64,000 nt of DNA, from the NCBI RefSeq assembly GCF_014645735.1, contig NZ_BMMH01000002.1, positions 310,001-374,000 on the forward strand, given 5' to 3'. The translations under genes and the position numbers were made by a program. Source of the stretch: Nocardia jinanensis. GTDB taxonomy: Bacteria; Actinomycetota; Actinomycetes; Mycobacteriales; Mycobacteriaceae. Positions within the stretch are counted from its first letter, which is position 1. Each line of letters starts with the position of its first letter. The notes under the pieces are model-generated. The model did no database searches, was not told the DNA's origin, and saw nothing but the letters and a program-made list of their open reading frames with translations. Shown here one piece after another: positions 51,330 to 59,488 of the stretch.

Positions 51330-52258
51330 CCCTACCGGCGCGCGGATCGCTGCGCGCCCGGTCGGTCCGGCAACTGTCCGCGCTCACCGCGCGGCGTCTG
51401 GCGGAGTTCGCACCGGTGAACGCCTACACGCTGCCCGCCGCGCGGGCTCTCATCGACCGGGCGATGCGCGCGGCAGCGCCGACACTGCGCGGGACCTCGG
51501 TCGACCAGGTCCGCAGCCCGGCGATCACCGGTGAATGGGTGCGCGGTCCCCGATCCGTCCGCACCGATGCGGTGATCCTCTACGTCCACGGCGGCGGATT
51601 CGTCGCGGGATCGGCCGCCGGTTATCGCGGTGTGGCCTCACGCCTGTCCACAGCCTGCCGGCTCCCGGTGTTCACTCTCGACTACCGGCTCGCGCCCGAA
51701 TACCCGTATCCCGCGGCGCCCCGAGATGTCGCCGCCGCCTTCCGGTGGCTGGTGACACAGGGCCACCATCCCGATCGCATTGTGGTCGCGGGCGATTCGG
51801 CCGGCGGCTTCCTCACCGCCGATTTCGCCATCACCAACGCGCGCGACGGTTTCCCGGCACCGGCGGGCATCGTGTTGTTCTCGCCGATGACGGATCTGAC
51901 GCTGGCGCTCGCCGCCGGATTCGAGGGCGCGGCGGCCGAGGGGCTGCTGTCGGCGGGGCTGTCGAGCCGCGCGGTCGCGCATTTCACCCCGGCCCCCTAT
52001 GAACTGCTGCCCGTGCGGGGAAGGCCGCTGCCCCCGGCGCTGATCCACACCAGCGATACCGAATTCTTCGGCGGCGACGGAGTCGCCCTCGCCGAACGCT
52101 GGGCCGCCGCTGGTGCCGCGTGTGAACTGCGGGTGTGGCGTGACCAGATGCACGCCTTCCAGGTGCTGCCGGCCCTCGTGCCCGAATCACGCCTCGCCTA
52201 CCGGGCCGCGGCCCGATTCGTCTCCTCGGTCCTCGACACCGCCGCCGCCGCGGTCTGA
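51326..52258 (+). CDS. Alpha/beta hydrolase, hormone-sensitive lipase family (LipR-like)
   Basis: A 310-aa HSL-type hydrolase. Oxyanion motif YVHGGGFVAG, YRLAPEYPYPAAPRD, nucleophile elbow GDSAGGF, Asp in HTSDTEFF and His in QMHAFQVLP. Expected to hydrolyse the ester made by the monooxygenase. Coupled to the SDR (ATGA) and 16 bp before the acyl-CoA ligase. Confidence 0.9.
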   Translation: MTLPARGSLRARSVRQLSALTARRLAEFAPVNAYTLPAARALIDRAMRAAAPTLRGTSVDQVRSPAITGEWVRGPRSVRTDAVILYVHGGGFVAGSAAGYRGVASRLSTACRLPVFTLDYRLAPEYPYPAAPRDVAAAFRWLVTQGHHPDRIVVAGDSAGGFLTADFAITNARDGFPAPAGIVLFSPMTDLTLALAAGFEGAAAEGLLSAGLSSRAVAHFTPAPYELLPVRGRPLPPALIHTSDTEFFGGDGVALAERWAAAGAACELRVWRDQMHAFQVLPALVPESRLAYRAAARFVSSVLDTAAAAV

Positions 52259-52274
52259 TCCGGAAAGGCTCATC

Positions 52275-54101
52275 GTGAGCCCCGCTCGCTTCGATACACT
52301 CCCCGCCGCGTTCCAGCACATCGCCACCGTCGACCCTGTTGCGATCGCACTGCGCACCCCAGGTGACGCGCAAACCCTGACCTGGTCCGACTACTCCGCG
52401 CAGGTCCGTGCGTTCGCCGCGGGCCTGCACGAACTGGGTGTGCGCCACGGCGACACCGTCGCGTTGATGATGGGCAACCGGATAGAGTTCTACCCGCTCG
52501 AGGTAGCCGCCCAGCATCTCGGCGCGACCTCGTTCTCGGTCTACAACACCCTCCCTCCCGACCAGCTGAATCATGTTCTCGGCAATGCCGGGGCCCGGGT
52601 GGTGATCTGCGAACCGCAATATGTCCCACGGGTCCGGGCCTGCGGCATCGCACTCGACCACATCGTCTGTCTCGACGCCGCCCTGGACGGAACCCTCTCG
52701 GTGGCCGAAGTGGTCGCCGCGGCCCGCACCGATTTCGATTTCGACGGCGCCTGGCGCGCGGTGCGCGGCGACGATGTGGCGACCCTGATCTACACCTCCG
52801 GAACCACCGGAAACCCCAAGGGCGTGGAGACCACGCACGCCAACCTGCTGTTCCAGGTCTACGGGATCGCCGAGGTGCTGGGCATCGAGTTCGGCGACAC
52901 CATCACCTCGTTCATGCCCAGCGCCCATATCGCCGACCGGCTCACCGCCCTGTACGTCCAGGAAGTGCTCGGTATCCAGGTGACCTGCGTATCCGACCCC
53001 ACACTGATCGCACCGGCACTGGCGGATCTGCGACCGACGCTCTGGGGCGCGGTGCCGCGGGTCTGGGAGAAGTTGCGCGCCGGCATCGAATACAAGGCCG
53101 CCGCGGAAACCGATGACGAGCGGCGCGCGGGACTGCGCTGGGCCCTGTCGGTGGCAATCGCACGGGGGGAACACGAGCTGGCCGGAACCCCGCTCCCCGA
53201 CGAGCTCGCCGCGGAATGGCAGCGGGCCGACGAACTGGTCCTCCGGGGCCTGCGCGCGGCAGTGGGATTCGACCGGATGCGCTGGGCGTTGTCGGGTGCC
53301 GCCCCCATCCCGCCGGCGACCCTGGGGTTCTTCGCCGGTATCGGTGTCCCGATCACCGAGATCTGGGGTATGTCGGAGCTGTCGTGCATCTGCAGCGTCA
53401 GCCCGCCGCACGAGGTCCGGCTGGGCACTGTCGGAAAGTTGCTGCCGGGTATGGAATACCGGAACGCACCCGACGGTGAATTACTCGTACGCGGCCCGCT
53501 GGTGATGAAGAGTTATCGCGGTCAACCGGAGAAGACCGAGGAGGCCATCGACACCGACGGCTGGTTGCACACCGGCGATATCGTAACTGTCGACGGCGAC
53601 GGCTATCTCAGGGTCGTCGACCGGAAGAAAGAGATCATCATCAATGCCTCCGGCAAGAACATGTCACCGACGCATATCGAGAACACCATCAAGGCCGCGA
53701 CCCCGCTGATCGGAGCCATGTCGGTGATCGGCGACGGCCATCCCTACAACACCGCGCTGATAGTGCTCGACGCCGAAACGGCGGGCCCCTACGCGAAACA
53801 GTACGGACTGGCCGACGATTCGGCCGCCGCCCTGGCCGCCGAACCGTCGGTGATCACCGCGATCCGGGCCGGAGTAGCAGCGGGCAATACGCAGTTGTCC
53901 CGGGTGGAACAGATCAAACGCTTCCTTGTCCTGCCGGTCTTCTGGGAAGCGGGCGGCGACGAAGTCACCCTCACCATGAAACTCAAGCGCAAAGTGGTCG
54001 GCGAGAAGTACGCGTCCCGGATCACCGACCTCTACCGGGAGCCCCCGGCCGCCGACGTCCACGAACCCGCCGGCGAAGTCCGCCCCGTCCCCGCCACCTG
54101 A
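52275..54101 (+). CDS. Long-chain fatty-acid-CoA ligase (FadD family)
   Basis: A 608-aa AMP-binding enzyme. ATP loop LIYTSGTTGNPKG, IWGMSEL, DGWLHTGDIV, hinge VVDRKKEIIINASGKN and a C-terminal Lys region (LTMKLKRKVV). The length is that of FadD15-type ligases, about 100 residues longer than FadD13 of the mymA operon, so it is not a direct FadD13 orthologue. GTG start with GGAAAGG upstream. Last gene of the operon, activating the acid product to its CoA ester. Confidence 0.9.
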   Translation: MSPARFDTLPAAFQHIATVDPVAIALRTPGDAQTLTWSDYSAQVRAFAAGLHELGVRHGDTVALMMGNRIEFYPLEVAAQHLGATSFSVYNTLPPDQLNHVLGNAGARVVICEPQYVPRVRACGIALDHIVCLDAALDGTLSVAEVVAAARTDFDFDGAWRAVRGDDVATLIYTSGTTGNPKGVETTHANLLFQVYGIAEVLGIEFGDTITSFMPSAHIADRLTALYVQEVLGIQVTCVSDPTLIAPALADLRPTLWGAVPRVWEKLRAGIEYKAAAETDDERRAGLRWALSVAIARGEHELAGTPLPDELAAEWQRADELVLRGLRAAVGFDRMRWALSGAAPIPPATLGFFAGIGVPITEIWGMSELSCICSVSPPHEVRLGTVGKLLPGMEYRNAPDGELLVRGPLVMKSYRGQPEKTEEAIDTDGWLHTGDIVTVDGDGYLRVVDRKKEIIINASGKNMSPTHIENTIKAATPLIGAMSVIGDGHPYNTALIVLDAETAGPYAKQYGLADDSAAALAAEPSVITAIRAGVAAGNTQLSRVEQIKRFLVLPVFWEAGGDEVTLTMKLKRKVVGEKYASRITDLYREPPAADVHEPAGEVRPVPAT

Positions 54102-54127
54102 TACCGAACCCGCGGCGCCGGCCCGGC

Positions 54128-54499
54128 TCAGACCTCGAGTTCCTCCTCGATGCCCCGCAACCGGTGCCGGGCCAGCGCCAGGTTCGCCCGGGCGCGATCG
54201 AGCGCCAGATACAGGAACAGGCCCCTCGATTTGCGCCCGGTCATGGGTCGGATGAGATGGTACTGACTGCTCAGCGAGATGAGGATATCCTCGATATCCT
54301 CCTGCAGGCCCAGCTGTTCGATGGTCCGCAGCTTCGCTCGCACCACCTCGGTGTTACCGGCGGCCGCCACGTTCAGGTCCAACGCCTTCGAACTGCCGAG
54401 CATCCCCAGTGCCATACCGCTGTTGTAGTCGACGACGGCCGCCCCGAGGGCGCCGTCGATCGACATCATGTCCTTGAGTGCCAAATCCATATCGGACAC
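54128..54499 (-). CDS. Roadblock/LC7-like protein A
   Basis: A 123-aa protein: MSIDGALGAAVVDYNSGMAL, LDLNVAAAGNTEVVRAKLR, DILISLSSQYHLIRPM, ending in a helix. This is the roadblock/LC7 fold found in bacterial GTPase-regulating proteins (MglB, conservon CvnB). Last gene of a minus-strand operon starting at 56165. Confidence 0.75.
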   Translation of the reverse strand: MSDMDLALKDMMSIDGALGAAVVDYNSGMALGMLGSSKALDLNVAAAGNTEVVRAKLRTIEQLGLQEDIEDILISLSSQYHLIRPMTGRKSRGLFLYLALDRARANLALARHRLRGIEEELEV

Positions 54500-54524
54500 A
54501 GTCGTTCCTCTCGATAATTCCTGT

Positions 54525-54992
54525 TTACTGAGTTCGTCCGTTGCTTCCGGGCGTCGCCGCGGCAGCGAGATGTTCGGCGATCCGGCGGGCCACCGGGCGG
54601 GACTCCAGGTGCAGTCGGCCGATGTTCACCTCGGGGGCCGCGAGCACGGTCAGCGATGCCCAGCCGGCCGCGTAGATCACCACATGCCCTCCGCTGCCGT
54701 CCACCACGACCTCTTGGAAGCCGCCACCGTGCGCGGTCTGGGCGAGCCGGTCCGACAGCGACAGTTGCGCCGCCGACAGCGCGGCCATTCCGGTCGGTTC
54801 GATATGCGTAGGTAGGTCGTGGGTGACCAGCAGGCCGTCGCTGGACGCCACCAGCGCCCCGGTCAACCGGGGCACGCGTTCCCGCAGCGCCCGAAGTTCC
54901 GCCGTCACCACGGCATTCGGTTCGGGTACGGATATCGGCACCTTGGTAAGCCTTCCCATCAATTCACCGAGCAGATTCTTGCGCGCCGTCAC
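54525..54992 (-). CDS. Roadblock/LC7 protein B
   Basis: A 155-aa protein. The core LRERVPRLTGALVASSDGLL, AALSAAQLSLSDRLAQ, VVIYAAGWASLTVLA is the canonical roadblock fold of conservon proteins. GTG at 54992 lies in a GTGA overlap with the upstream gene; an internal ATG (MGRLTKVP) is an alternative. No small GTPase gene is present in the cluster. Confidence 0.85.
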   Translation of the reverse strand: MTARKNLLGELMGRLTKVPISVPEPNAVVTAELRALRERVPRLTGALVASSDGLLVTHDLPTHIEPTGMAALSAAQLSLSDRLAQTAHGGGFQEVVVDGSGGHVVIYAAGWASLTVLAAPEVNIGRLHLESRPVARRIAEHLAAAATPGSNGRTQ

Positions 54993-55783
54993 TCGAGGTC
55001 CTCCAGGGCCGCTCGAAGGCGGGTGAGCAGTTCGGCATCCACCGGTTCCCACTCGTCCCCCTCGGGAACCGGTGTGGCATGCCGGGTCCGGCGCCGCAAA
55101 GGGGGCTCCGCCTCCCGGATCGGCACGGCGTCCGCCGGATCGACCCCGGACACCGGTGCGCCCAACGGCGGTTCGATCAGCCCGGCCACGGTCAGGTCCC
55201 GTACCGCCTCCAGGCAGCCGTAGGCCGTACGGCCCAGTTCACGGGCGATTCCGGTGACACTGCGGCGATTGTCCGCCGCGGCCAGTATCTCGGCCTGGCC
55301 GCCGGTGAGCACCACCCGGCGCCGTCGGACGCGACGCACCGGGACCACCGCGGCCCGGTCGACCAGTTCCGCGGGCCACGGTCCCGAGCCCGGGTCGCCG
55401 CGGCGCGCGCACTCCCGGACCAGCGCCCGCGGGCGGATATGGCAGACGGCCGACAGCCAGTGCGCCGGCGCCGGCCGGAACTCCGCGACCACCGGCGTGG
55501 CCAGCAGGAAATAAGCCGCGTCGAAAACCGAGAGGAGCGCCAGGGTTTCCAGGAGCGGCCGCTCCAGCATGGGGCCCGGATCGCCGGTTCCCGCCCGCTG
55601 CCAGTCCTCGGCACTGGCCACACCGGCCTCGACCACCAAGCGATCCAGCCCGGTGGTGCGTGAACAGGCAGCCGACGCGATCGTGCCGCCGGCGAGATGG
55701 AACTCCCCATCGCCTACGTGCAGGACGCCGGTCCGTCCTTCGTCTTCCAGTCGCTGCAGTTCGTCCGCGAGCTCAACGCGCAT
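54989..55783 (-). CDS. PATAN/DUF4388-like protein with winged-helix tail
   Basis: A 264-aa protein. The N-terminus (LADELQRLEDEGRTGVLHVG, then FHLAGGTIASAAC) resembles the PATAN/DUF4388 pattern of a short domain that modulates signalling, but this is tentative. Around residue 190 a helix-turn-helix-like segment is visible (LTGGQAEILAAADNRRSVTG). It may play the part held by the DUF742 winged-helix protein in conservons. ATG at 55783, 11-bp overlap with the first gene. Confidence 0.55.
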   Translation of the reverse strand: MRVELADELQRLEDEGRTGVLHVGDGEFHLAGGTIASAACSRTTGLDRLVVEAGVASAEDWQRAGTGDPGPMLERPLLETLALLSVFDAAYFLLATPVVAEFRPAPAHWLSAVCHIRPRALVRECARRGDPGSGPWPAELVDRAAVVPVRRVRRRRVVLTGGQAEILAAADNRRSVTGIARELGRTAYGCLEAVRDLTVAGLIEPPLGAPVSGVDPADAVPIREAEPPLRRRTRHATPVPEGDEWEPVDAELLTRLRAALEDLE

Positions 55784-56165
55784 GACCGTCCTCGGCCAGA
55801 TCCGCGAGGATATCGCGCAATCGGAACCGGGCCATCGCGAGATTGCCGGAGTCCTCGTCGAACAGGACGTGGACGAACAGACGTCCACCGAAATCGCCGT
55901 CCACCAGGTTGAGCAGGTGATATCCCCCGGTACCGCACACGATGATCTCGTTCACGTCGTCACCGGCGTCACCTGCGGCCAGTGCCGGGCAACCGAGGAC
56001 CGCGCGCACCACATCGGTGGTGGTTGCCGCGTCCTCGTGTTGATCGACGAGATCGTGCCGCCCCGCCGCGGCCACCGCCAGACCACTCGCCCCGTCCACC
56101 AATGTCACGCTGCGCGCACCGGGGATGTCCATGATCCGCTCCAGACATCCGTCGATTCCGCTCAC
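55773..56165 (-). CDS. Roadblock/LC7-like protein C
   Basis: A 130-aa protein: LERIMDIPGARSVTLVDGAS, DVVRAVLGCPALAAG, NEIIVCGTGGYHLLNLV, LAMARFRLRDILADL. A diverged roadblock fold, similar in layout to protein A at 54128. GTG start at 56165. First gene of the four-gene roadblock operon; an inverted repeat lies just upstream at 56188. Confidence 0.7.
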   Translation of the reverse strand: MSGIDGCLERIMDIPGARSVTLVDGASGLAVAAAGRHDLVDQHEDAATTTDVVRAVLGCPALAAGDAGDDVNEIIVCGTGGYHLLNLVDGDFGGRLFVHVLFDEDSGNLAMARFRLRDILADLAEDGHAR

Positions 56166-56187
56166 TGCACCCCTGCCCTGTTCATGC

Positions 56188-56210
56188 GTGTTTCAGATTC
56201 GTGGAAACAC
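56188..56210. promoter_or_regulatory. Inverted repeat upstream of the roadblock operon
   Basis: GTGTTTC (56188-56194) and GAAACAC (56204-56210), perfect 7-bp arms with a 9-bp spacer, 23 bp before the operon start. A likely operator. The rest of 56211-56433 contains no gene. Confidence 0.45.
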
Positions 56211-56433
56211 TACACACAGGAGGCGTTCGCCGCCGACTGAACGCATGACCCAATTGAGTACCCGGGTCCGCGCAGCCGAAAACGGGATACAGGTTGAGCA
56301 CGAGATATACGGTATGGCAATAGAGTTCGGAGTCAATGCCTCGATCCGGCGGTGACCGGAGTGTTTTCTCAATCCTGCGCACGCAACTCGAAACCACCTG
56401 GTTCGTTCGCCGATGGGTAACTATGTTCGGTAC

Positions 56434-57363
56434 ATGACCGACCTGCCTTCCGGACGCGGACGAGCGTTGCTCGCCGCGGTCGTCACCGTCGTGCTGTGGG
56501 CGTCGGCGTTCGTGTTCATCCGCACTGCCGGAGCCGATTTCTCGCCGGGGGCACTGGCGCTGGGCCGCTTGTTCTCGGCATCGGTGGTACTGGTGACGAT
56601 CCTGCTGGTGACCGGAACCGGCCTCCCGCCACGATCCGCCTTCCGTGGCATCCTGGTCTCCGGAGTGCTGTGGTTCGGGATCTACATGGTGGCACTGAAC
56701 TGGGCCGAACAGCATATCGACGCCGGCACCGCGGCGCTGGTGATCAACACCGGACCGGTCATGATCGCCCTGCTCGGTGGACTCTTTCTCGGCGAAGGCT
56801 TCCCGAAACAACTGATGGCCGGGATCGCGGTGGCATTCGCCGGAGCGGTCGTGGTGGGGCTGGCCGGCTCCGCGGGCGCCGCCACCGTCCTCGGCGTTCT
56901 GCTGTGCGTGGTGGCGGCGGTTGCGTGGGCGGTGGCGGTGCTGGCGCAGAAGCCCGCGCTGGCACAAGGTTCGGCGCTACAGGTGACCACCGGAGGCTGC
57001 GTCGTGGGCACGATCGCCTGTCTGCCGTTCACGGGTCAGCTGATCGGTGAGGCCATGGCGGCGCCGCTACCGGCGACACTGAGCCTGGTCTATCTCGGAG
57101 TGTTCCCGACCGCCGTCGCCTTCACCACCTGGGCTTACGCACTGGCCCGCATGACCGCCGGACAGGTCGGCGCCACCACCTATGCGGTGCCGTCGCTCGT
57201 GATCGTGATGTCCTGGCTCGTCATCGGCGAGGTACCGGGCCCGCTGACGCTGACCGGCGGGGCGCTGTGTCTGACGGGCGTCGCGATCACCCGGTGGCGA
57301 CCGCGCTTCCGAAAGAGTGCATCACCGGCGCCCGGCCGCGACCTCAGCGCGGATTCGGCGTGA
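56434..57363 (+). CDS. EamA/DMT-superfamily transporter
   Basis: A 309-aa integral membrane protein with ten predicted helices in two EamA repeats (VTVVLWASAFVFIRTAGADF; later CVVAAVAWAVAVLAQKPALA). Family members export amino acids, metabolites or drugs. The ATG at 56434 has no ribosome site but TATGTT at 56423-56428 could be a -10, giving a leaderless transcript. The substrate cannot be predicted. Confidence 0.88.
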   Translation: MTDLPSGRGRALLAAVVTVVLWASAFVFIRTAGADFSPGALALGRLFSASVVLVTILLVTGTGLPPRSAFRGILVSGVLWFGIYMVALNWAEQHIDAGTAALVINTGPVMIALLGGLFLGEGFPKQLMAGIAVAFAGAVVVGLAGSAGAATVLGVLLCVVAAVAWAVAVLAQKPALAQGSALQVTTGGCVVGTIACLPFTGQLIGEAMAAPLPATLSLVYLGVFPTAVAFTTWAYALARMTAGQVGATTYAVPSLVIVMSWLVIGEVPGPLTLTGGALCLTGVAITRWRPRFRKSASPAPGRDLSADSA

Positions 57364-57547
57364 GGGCCCGGTGAGGCCGGACGGGCATTTTCGGCGCGGC
57401 AACCGGCACGAGCCCGGCGCACTTCTCGCCATCACCTACGGAATCGCCTTCGCCGCCCGGCGCACCACTCGCACCCCGCCGCCGATCCACCAGCGCCTGC
57501 GTACGGTGAACAGTGCAGTGTCCGCTCCGACAGCGAGGAGAACCGCC

Positions 57548-57856
57548 ATGCTCGCCGCATTCTCGATCACACCCATCGGCGCGGGTGAAAGCGTCGGTGA
57601 CCAGGTCGCCGCAGCGGTCCGGGTGATCCGGGACAGCGGACTCCCGCACCGCACCGCCGCGAGTTTCACCGAAATCGAAGGCGACTGGGACGAAGTCATG
57701 GGGGTGATCAAGGCCGCGACCGATGCGGTACTGGCCGTCTCCGATCGCTGCAGCATCGTCATCAAGGCCGATATCCGGCCCGGGCGCACGAACACGCTGA
57801 ACACCAAGGTCGAGTCGATCGAACGCCGTCTGGGCGAACAGCCGTCCGGGCCGTGA
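57548..57856 (+). CDS. MTH1187/YkoF-family thiamine-binding-like protein
   Basis: A 102-aa ferredoxin-like-fold protein: MLAAFSITPIGAGESVGDQV, AASFTEIEGDWDEVMGVIKA, IVIKADIRPG, NTKVESIERRLGE. This is the DUF77/MTH1187 family, whose members bind thiamine-type ligands or act in cofactor metabolism. GAGGAGAA precedes the ATG. No TPP riboswitch seen upstream. Confidence 0.88.
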   Translation: MLAAFSITPIGAGESVGDQVAAAVRVIRDSGLPHRTAASFTEIEGDWDEVMGVIKAATDAVLAVSDRCSIVIKADIRPGRTNTLNTKVESIERRLGEQPSGP

Positions 57857-57867
57857 TTTCGCGGAGC

Positions 57868-58195
57868 CTACCTGTTCCGGTGCGATCCCGGCATCGCACC
57901 GCGCCTCCGGTATCCGATCACGCCGAATACCGGTTTGCGGACGGACCACTCACCGAAGCGATAGTCCGCACCGCGGACCAGCCGGTCGGCCAGATCGGGG
58001 CGCATCACAGCCAGGTAGCGCCGCGCCTTCTCCGCGTGCAGCGGCTTGGAAACGATCTTGATCCGATCGGCGTCTCCGATCAGCGCGGCGCACCGGCCGC
58101 GAACAGAATCCGTGAGGTCCGCACGAGATCCGGAGCGTACCGGACTCGTGCCCCTACGAGCGACCCATGAGAAGTATGGGCGCGACGACCCTCAT
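57868..58195 (-). pseudogene. Probable 5'-truncated gene remnant, unknown family
   Basis: The minus strand is open for about 108 codons with normal codon bias (RIKIVSKPLHAEKARRYLAV, then RPDLADRLVRGADYRFGE, then SVRKPVFGVIGYRRR) but has no in-frame ATG, GTG or TTG until deep inside. It looks like the C-terminus of a lost gene. The family is not recognised. The upstream part overlaps the 3' end of the YczE-like gene. Confidence 0.35.
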
Positions 58196-58905
58196 CCGGC
58201 AGCCGGGGCCGGCGTATCACCACTGACCTCGACGGCCCGGTCGCTCGCGAGGCGAACAGTCGTGGCGCGCAGGAACAGCTGCACCAGCGGACCCATCACC
58301 ACCGCGATCAGTACCGTCCCGAAGCCGACCGTCCCGCCCAGTATCCACCCGATCGTCAGGACGACCACCTCGATACCGGTGCGTACCATCCAGATCGGTT
58401 TCCCGGTGACGCGTACCGCACCGGTCATCAGACCGTCGCGCGGGCCCGGCCCGAATCGAGCGCCGAGGTACACGGCGTCGAACCAGGTGAGCATGACCAG
58501 ACCCACGACGTAGAAGAGCACCCGCTGGGGCAGCGCTGTCGGCGTGGGGAGCAGAACCGCTGCCAGATCCGCGGCCGCGCCGACCAGTACGACGTTCAGG
58601 ACGGTCCCCAGCCCGGGAAGTTCGCGCAGCGGGATCCAGAACAGCAGAACGACGACCGCGATGATGTTGGTGGCCCAGCCGAACGTCAGACCGGAACGCA
58701 GCGATACTCCTTCGGCCAGAATGTTCCAGCTCGAGGCGCCCAGCGACGATTCGACCAGCAGCGTGATCGATACGCCGTACCCGACCAGTCCGAGCAGTAG
58801 CTGCGTCAGACGCCGGACCTTCTTCTCCGCCCGCAACTGTTCGACGGCGTTCATGCGGCGTGCGATGAACTGGCCACCGTTATCGGCTCGGCGCGTGGCG
58901 GTCAT
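58192..58905 (-). CDS. YczE/YyaS/YitT-type membrane protein
   Basis: A 237-aa protein with five to six membrane helices: LTQLLLGLVGYGVSITLLVE, SSWNILAEGVSLRSG, LTFGWATNIIAVVVLLFW, then MLTWFDAVYLGARFGPGPRDGLM. The FGPGPRDGLM block is characteristic of the YczE group. Function of the family is unclear, possibly export. ATG at 58905 preceded by GAGGGAGAACG. Confidence 0.8.
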   Translation of the reverse strand: MTATRRADNGGQFIARRMNAVEQLRAEKKVRRLTQLLLGLVGYGVSITLLVESSLGASSWNILAEGVSLRSGLTFGWATNIIAVVVLLFWIPLRELPGLGTVLNVVLVGAAADLAAVLLPTPTALPQRVLFYVVGLVMLTWFDAVYLGARFGPGPRDGLMTGAVRVTGKPIWMVRTGIEVVVLTIGWILGGTVGFGTVLIAVVMGPLVQLFLRATTVRLASDRAVEVSGDTPAPAAG

Positions 58906-58940
58906 CGTTCTCCCTCGCTGCGATCCGGTACACCCGCGAC

Positions 58941-58984
58941 CGCGGCGGTACCCGAGCACCTGATCTTGCTCGGGTACCGCCGCG
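58941..58984. terminator. Perfect 18-bp hairpin between merR and yczE-like genes
   Basis: Arms 58941-58958 and 58967-58984 are exact complements (CGCGGCGGTACCCGAGCA) with an 8-nt loop. It lies 68 bp past the MerR stop and 36 bp before the YczE-like start. It is probably a terminator, though a protein-binding role for the downstream gene is possible. Confidence 0.65.
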
Positions 58985-59051
58985 AGCGAAATAGCCGGAT
59001 AGGAGGTACCGGACTGCCCGGACCCGGCGGTGGTGGACGGGCAGCAGATCG

Positions 59052-59426
59052 TCAGGATCCGTGGGCGCCGTATTCGCGTACGGCGCAGAGGTATTCGGTG
59101 ACGGCGTCCCGGTTGCGCTCCAGGCAGCGGATCCGCTCGTTCATCCGGTCGCGTTCACCTTCGAGCGTCGCCAGCATCTCGGGCGTGGCGTCGGGGAAGT
59201 AGATGGTGCGGGGCTTGTCCAGGCACGGCAGGATCTGTTTGATGATCCGGGTCGGCAATCCGGCGTCGAGTAGACCCCGGATCTGCAGGACGCGGTCGAC
59301 GAAACGTTCGTCGTAGCTGCGGTAACCGTTCGCGCACCGCTGGGCGGCGATCAGCCCCTGTTCCTCGTAGTAGCGCAGCAGCCGACGCGAGGCGCCGGTG
59401 CGCTGTGACAGTTCGCCGATTCTCAT
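59052..59426 (-). CDS. MerR-family regulator
   Basis: A 124-aa MerR protein: MRIGELSQRTGASRRLLRYY (HTH and wing), GYRSYDERFVDRVLQI and a C-terminal dimerisation coiled coil. The Cys residues at the end are not in a metal-sensor arrangement like CueR or SoxR. Divergent from the deacetylase at 59489 with an 18-bp palindrome between them. Confidence 0.9.
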   Translation of the reverse strand: MRIGELSQRTGASRRLLRYYEEQGLIAAQRCANGYRSYDERFVDRVLQIRGLLDAGLPTRIIKQILPCLDKPRTIYFPDATPEMLATLEGERDRMNERIRCLERNRDAVTEYLCAVREYGAHGS

Positions 59427-59454
59427 TCCACCGACCTCACGACCGCGACTTGAC

Positions 59455-59472
59455 CTTCACACCAGTGTGAAG
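59455..59472. promoter_or_regulatory. MerR-type operator within promoter spacer
   Basis: CTTCACAC-CA-GTGTGAAG, a perfect 8-2-8 palindrome. TTGACC (59450-59455) sits at its left edge, as in MerR promoters where the regulator binds a long -35/-10 spacer. The -10 is weak (near 59477). ATG of the deacetylase is at 59489, so its mRNA may be leaderless. Confidence 0.65.
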
Positions 59473-59488
59473 CTTCGACGATAGCCGA

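Noticed and set aside
52275..54101. Naming the ligase fadD13
   Set aside because: It is about 100 residues longer than FadD13 and fits the FadD15-type length; context alone is not enough.
57853..58170. 105-codon plus-strand frame
   Set aside because: The minus strand of the same stretch has better codon bias and protein-like sequence; the plus frame is its shadow.
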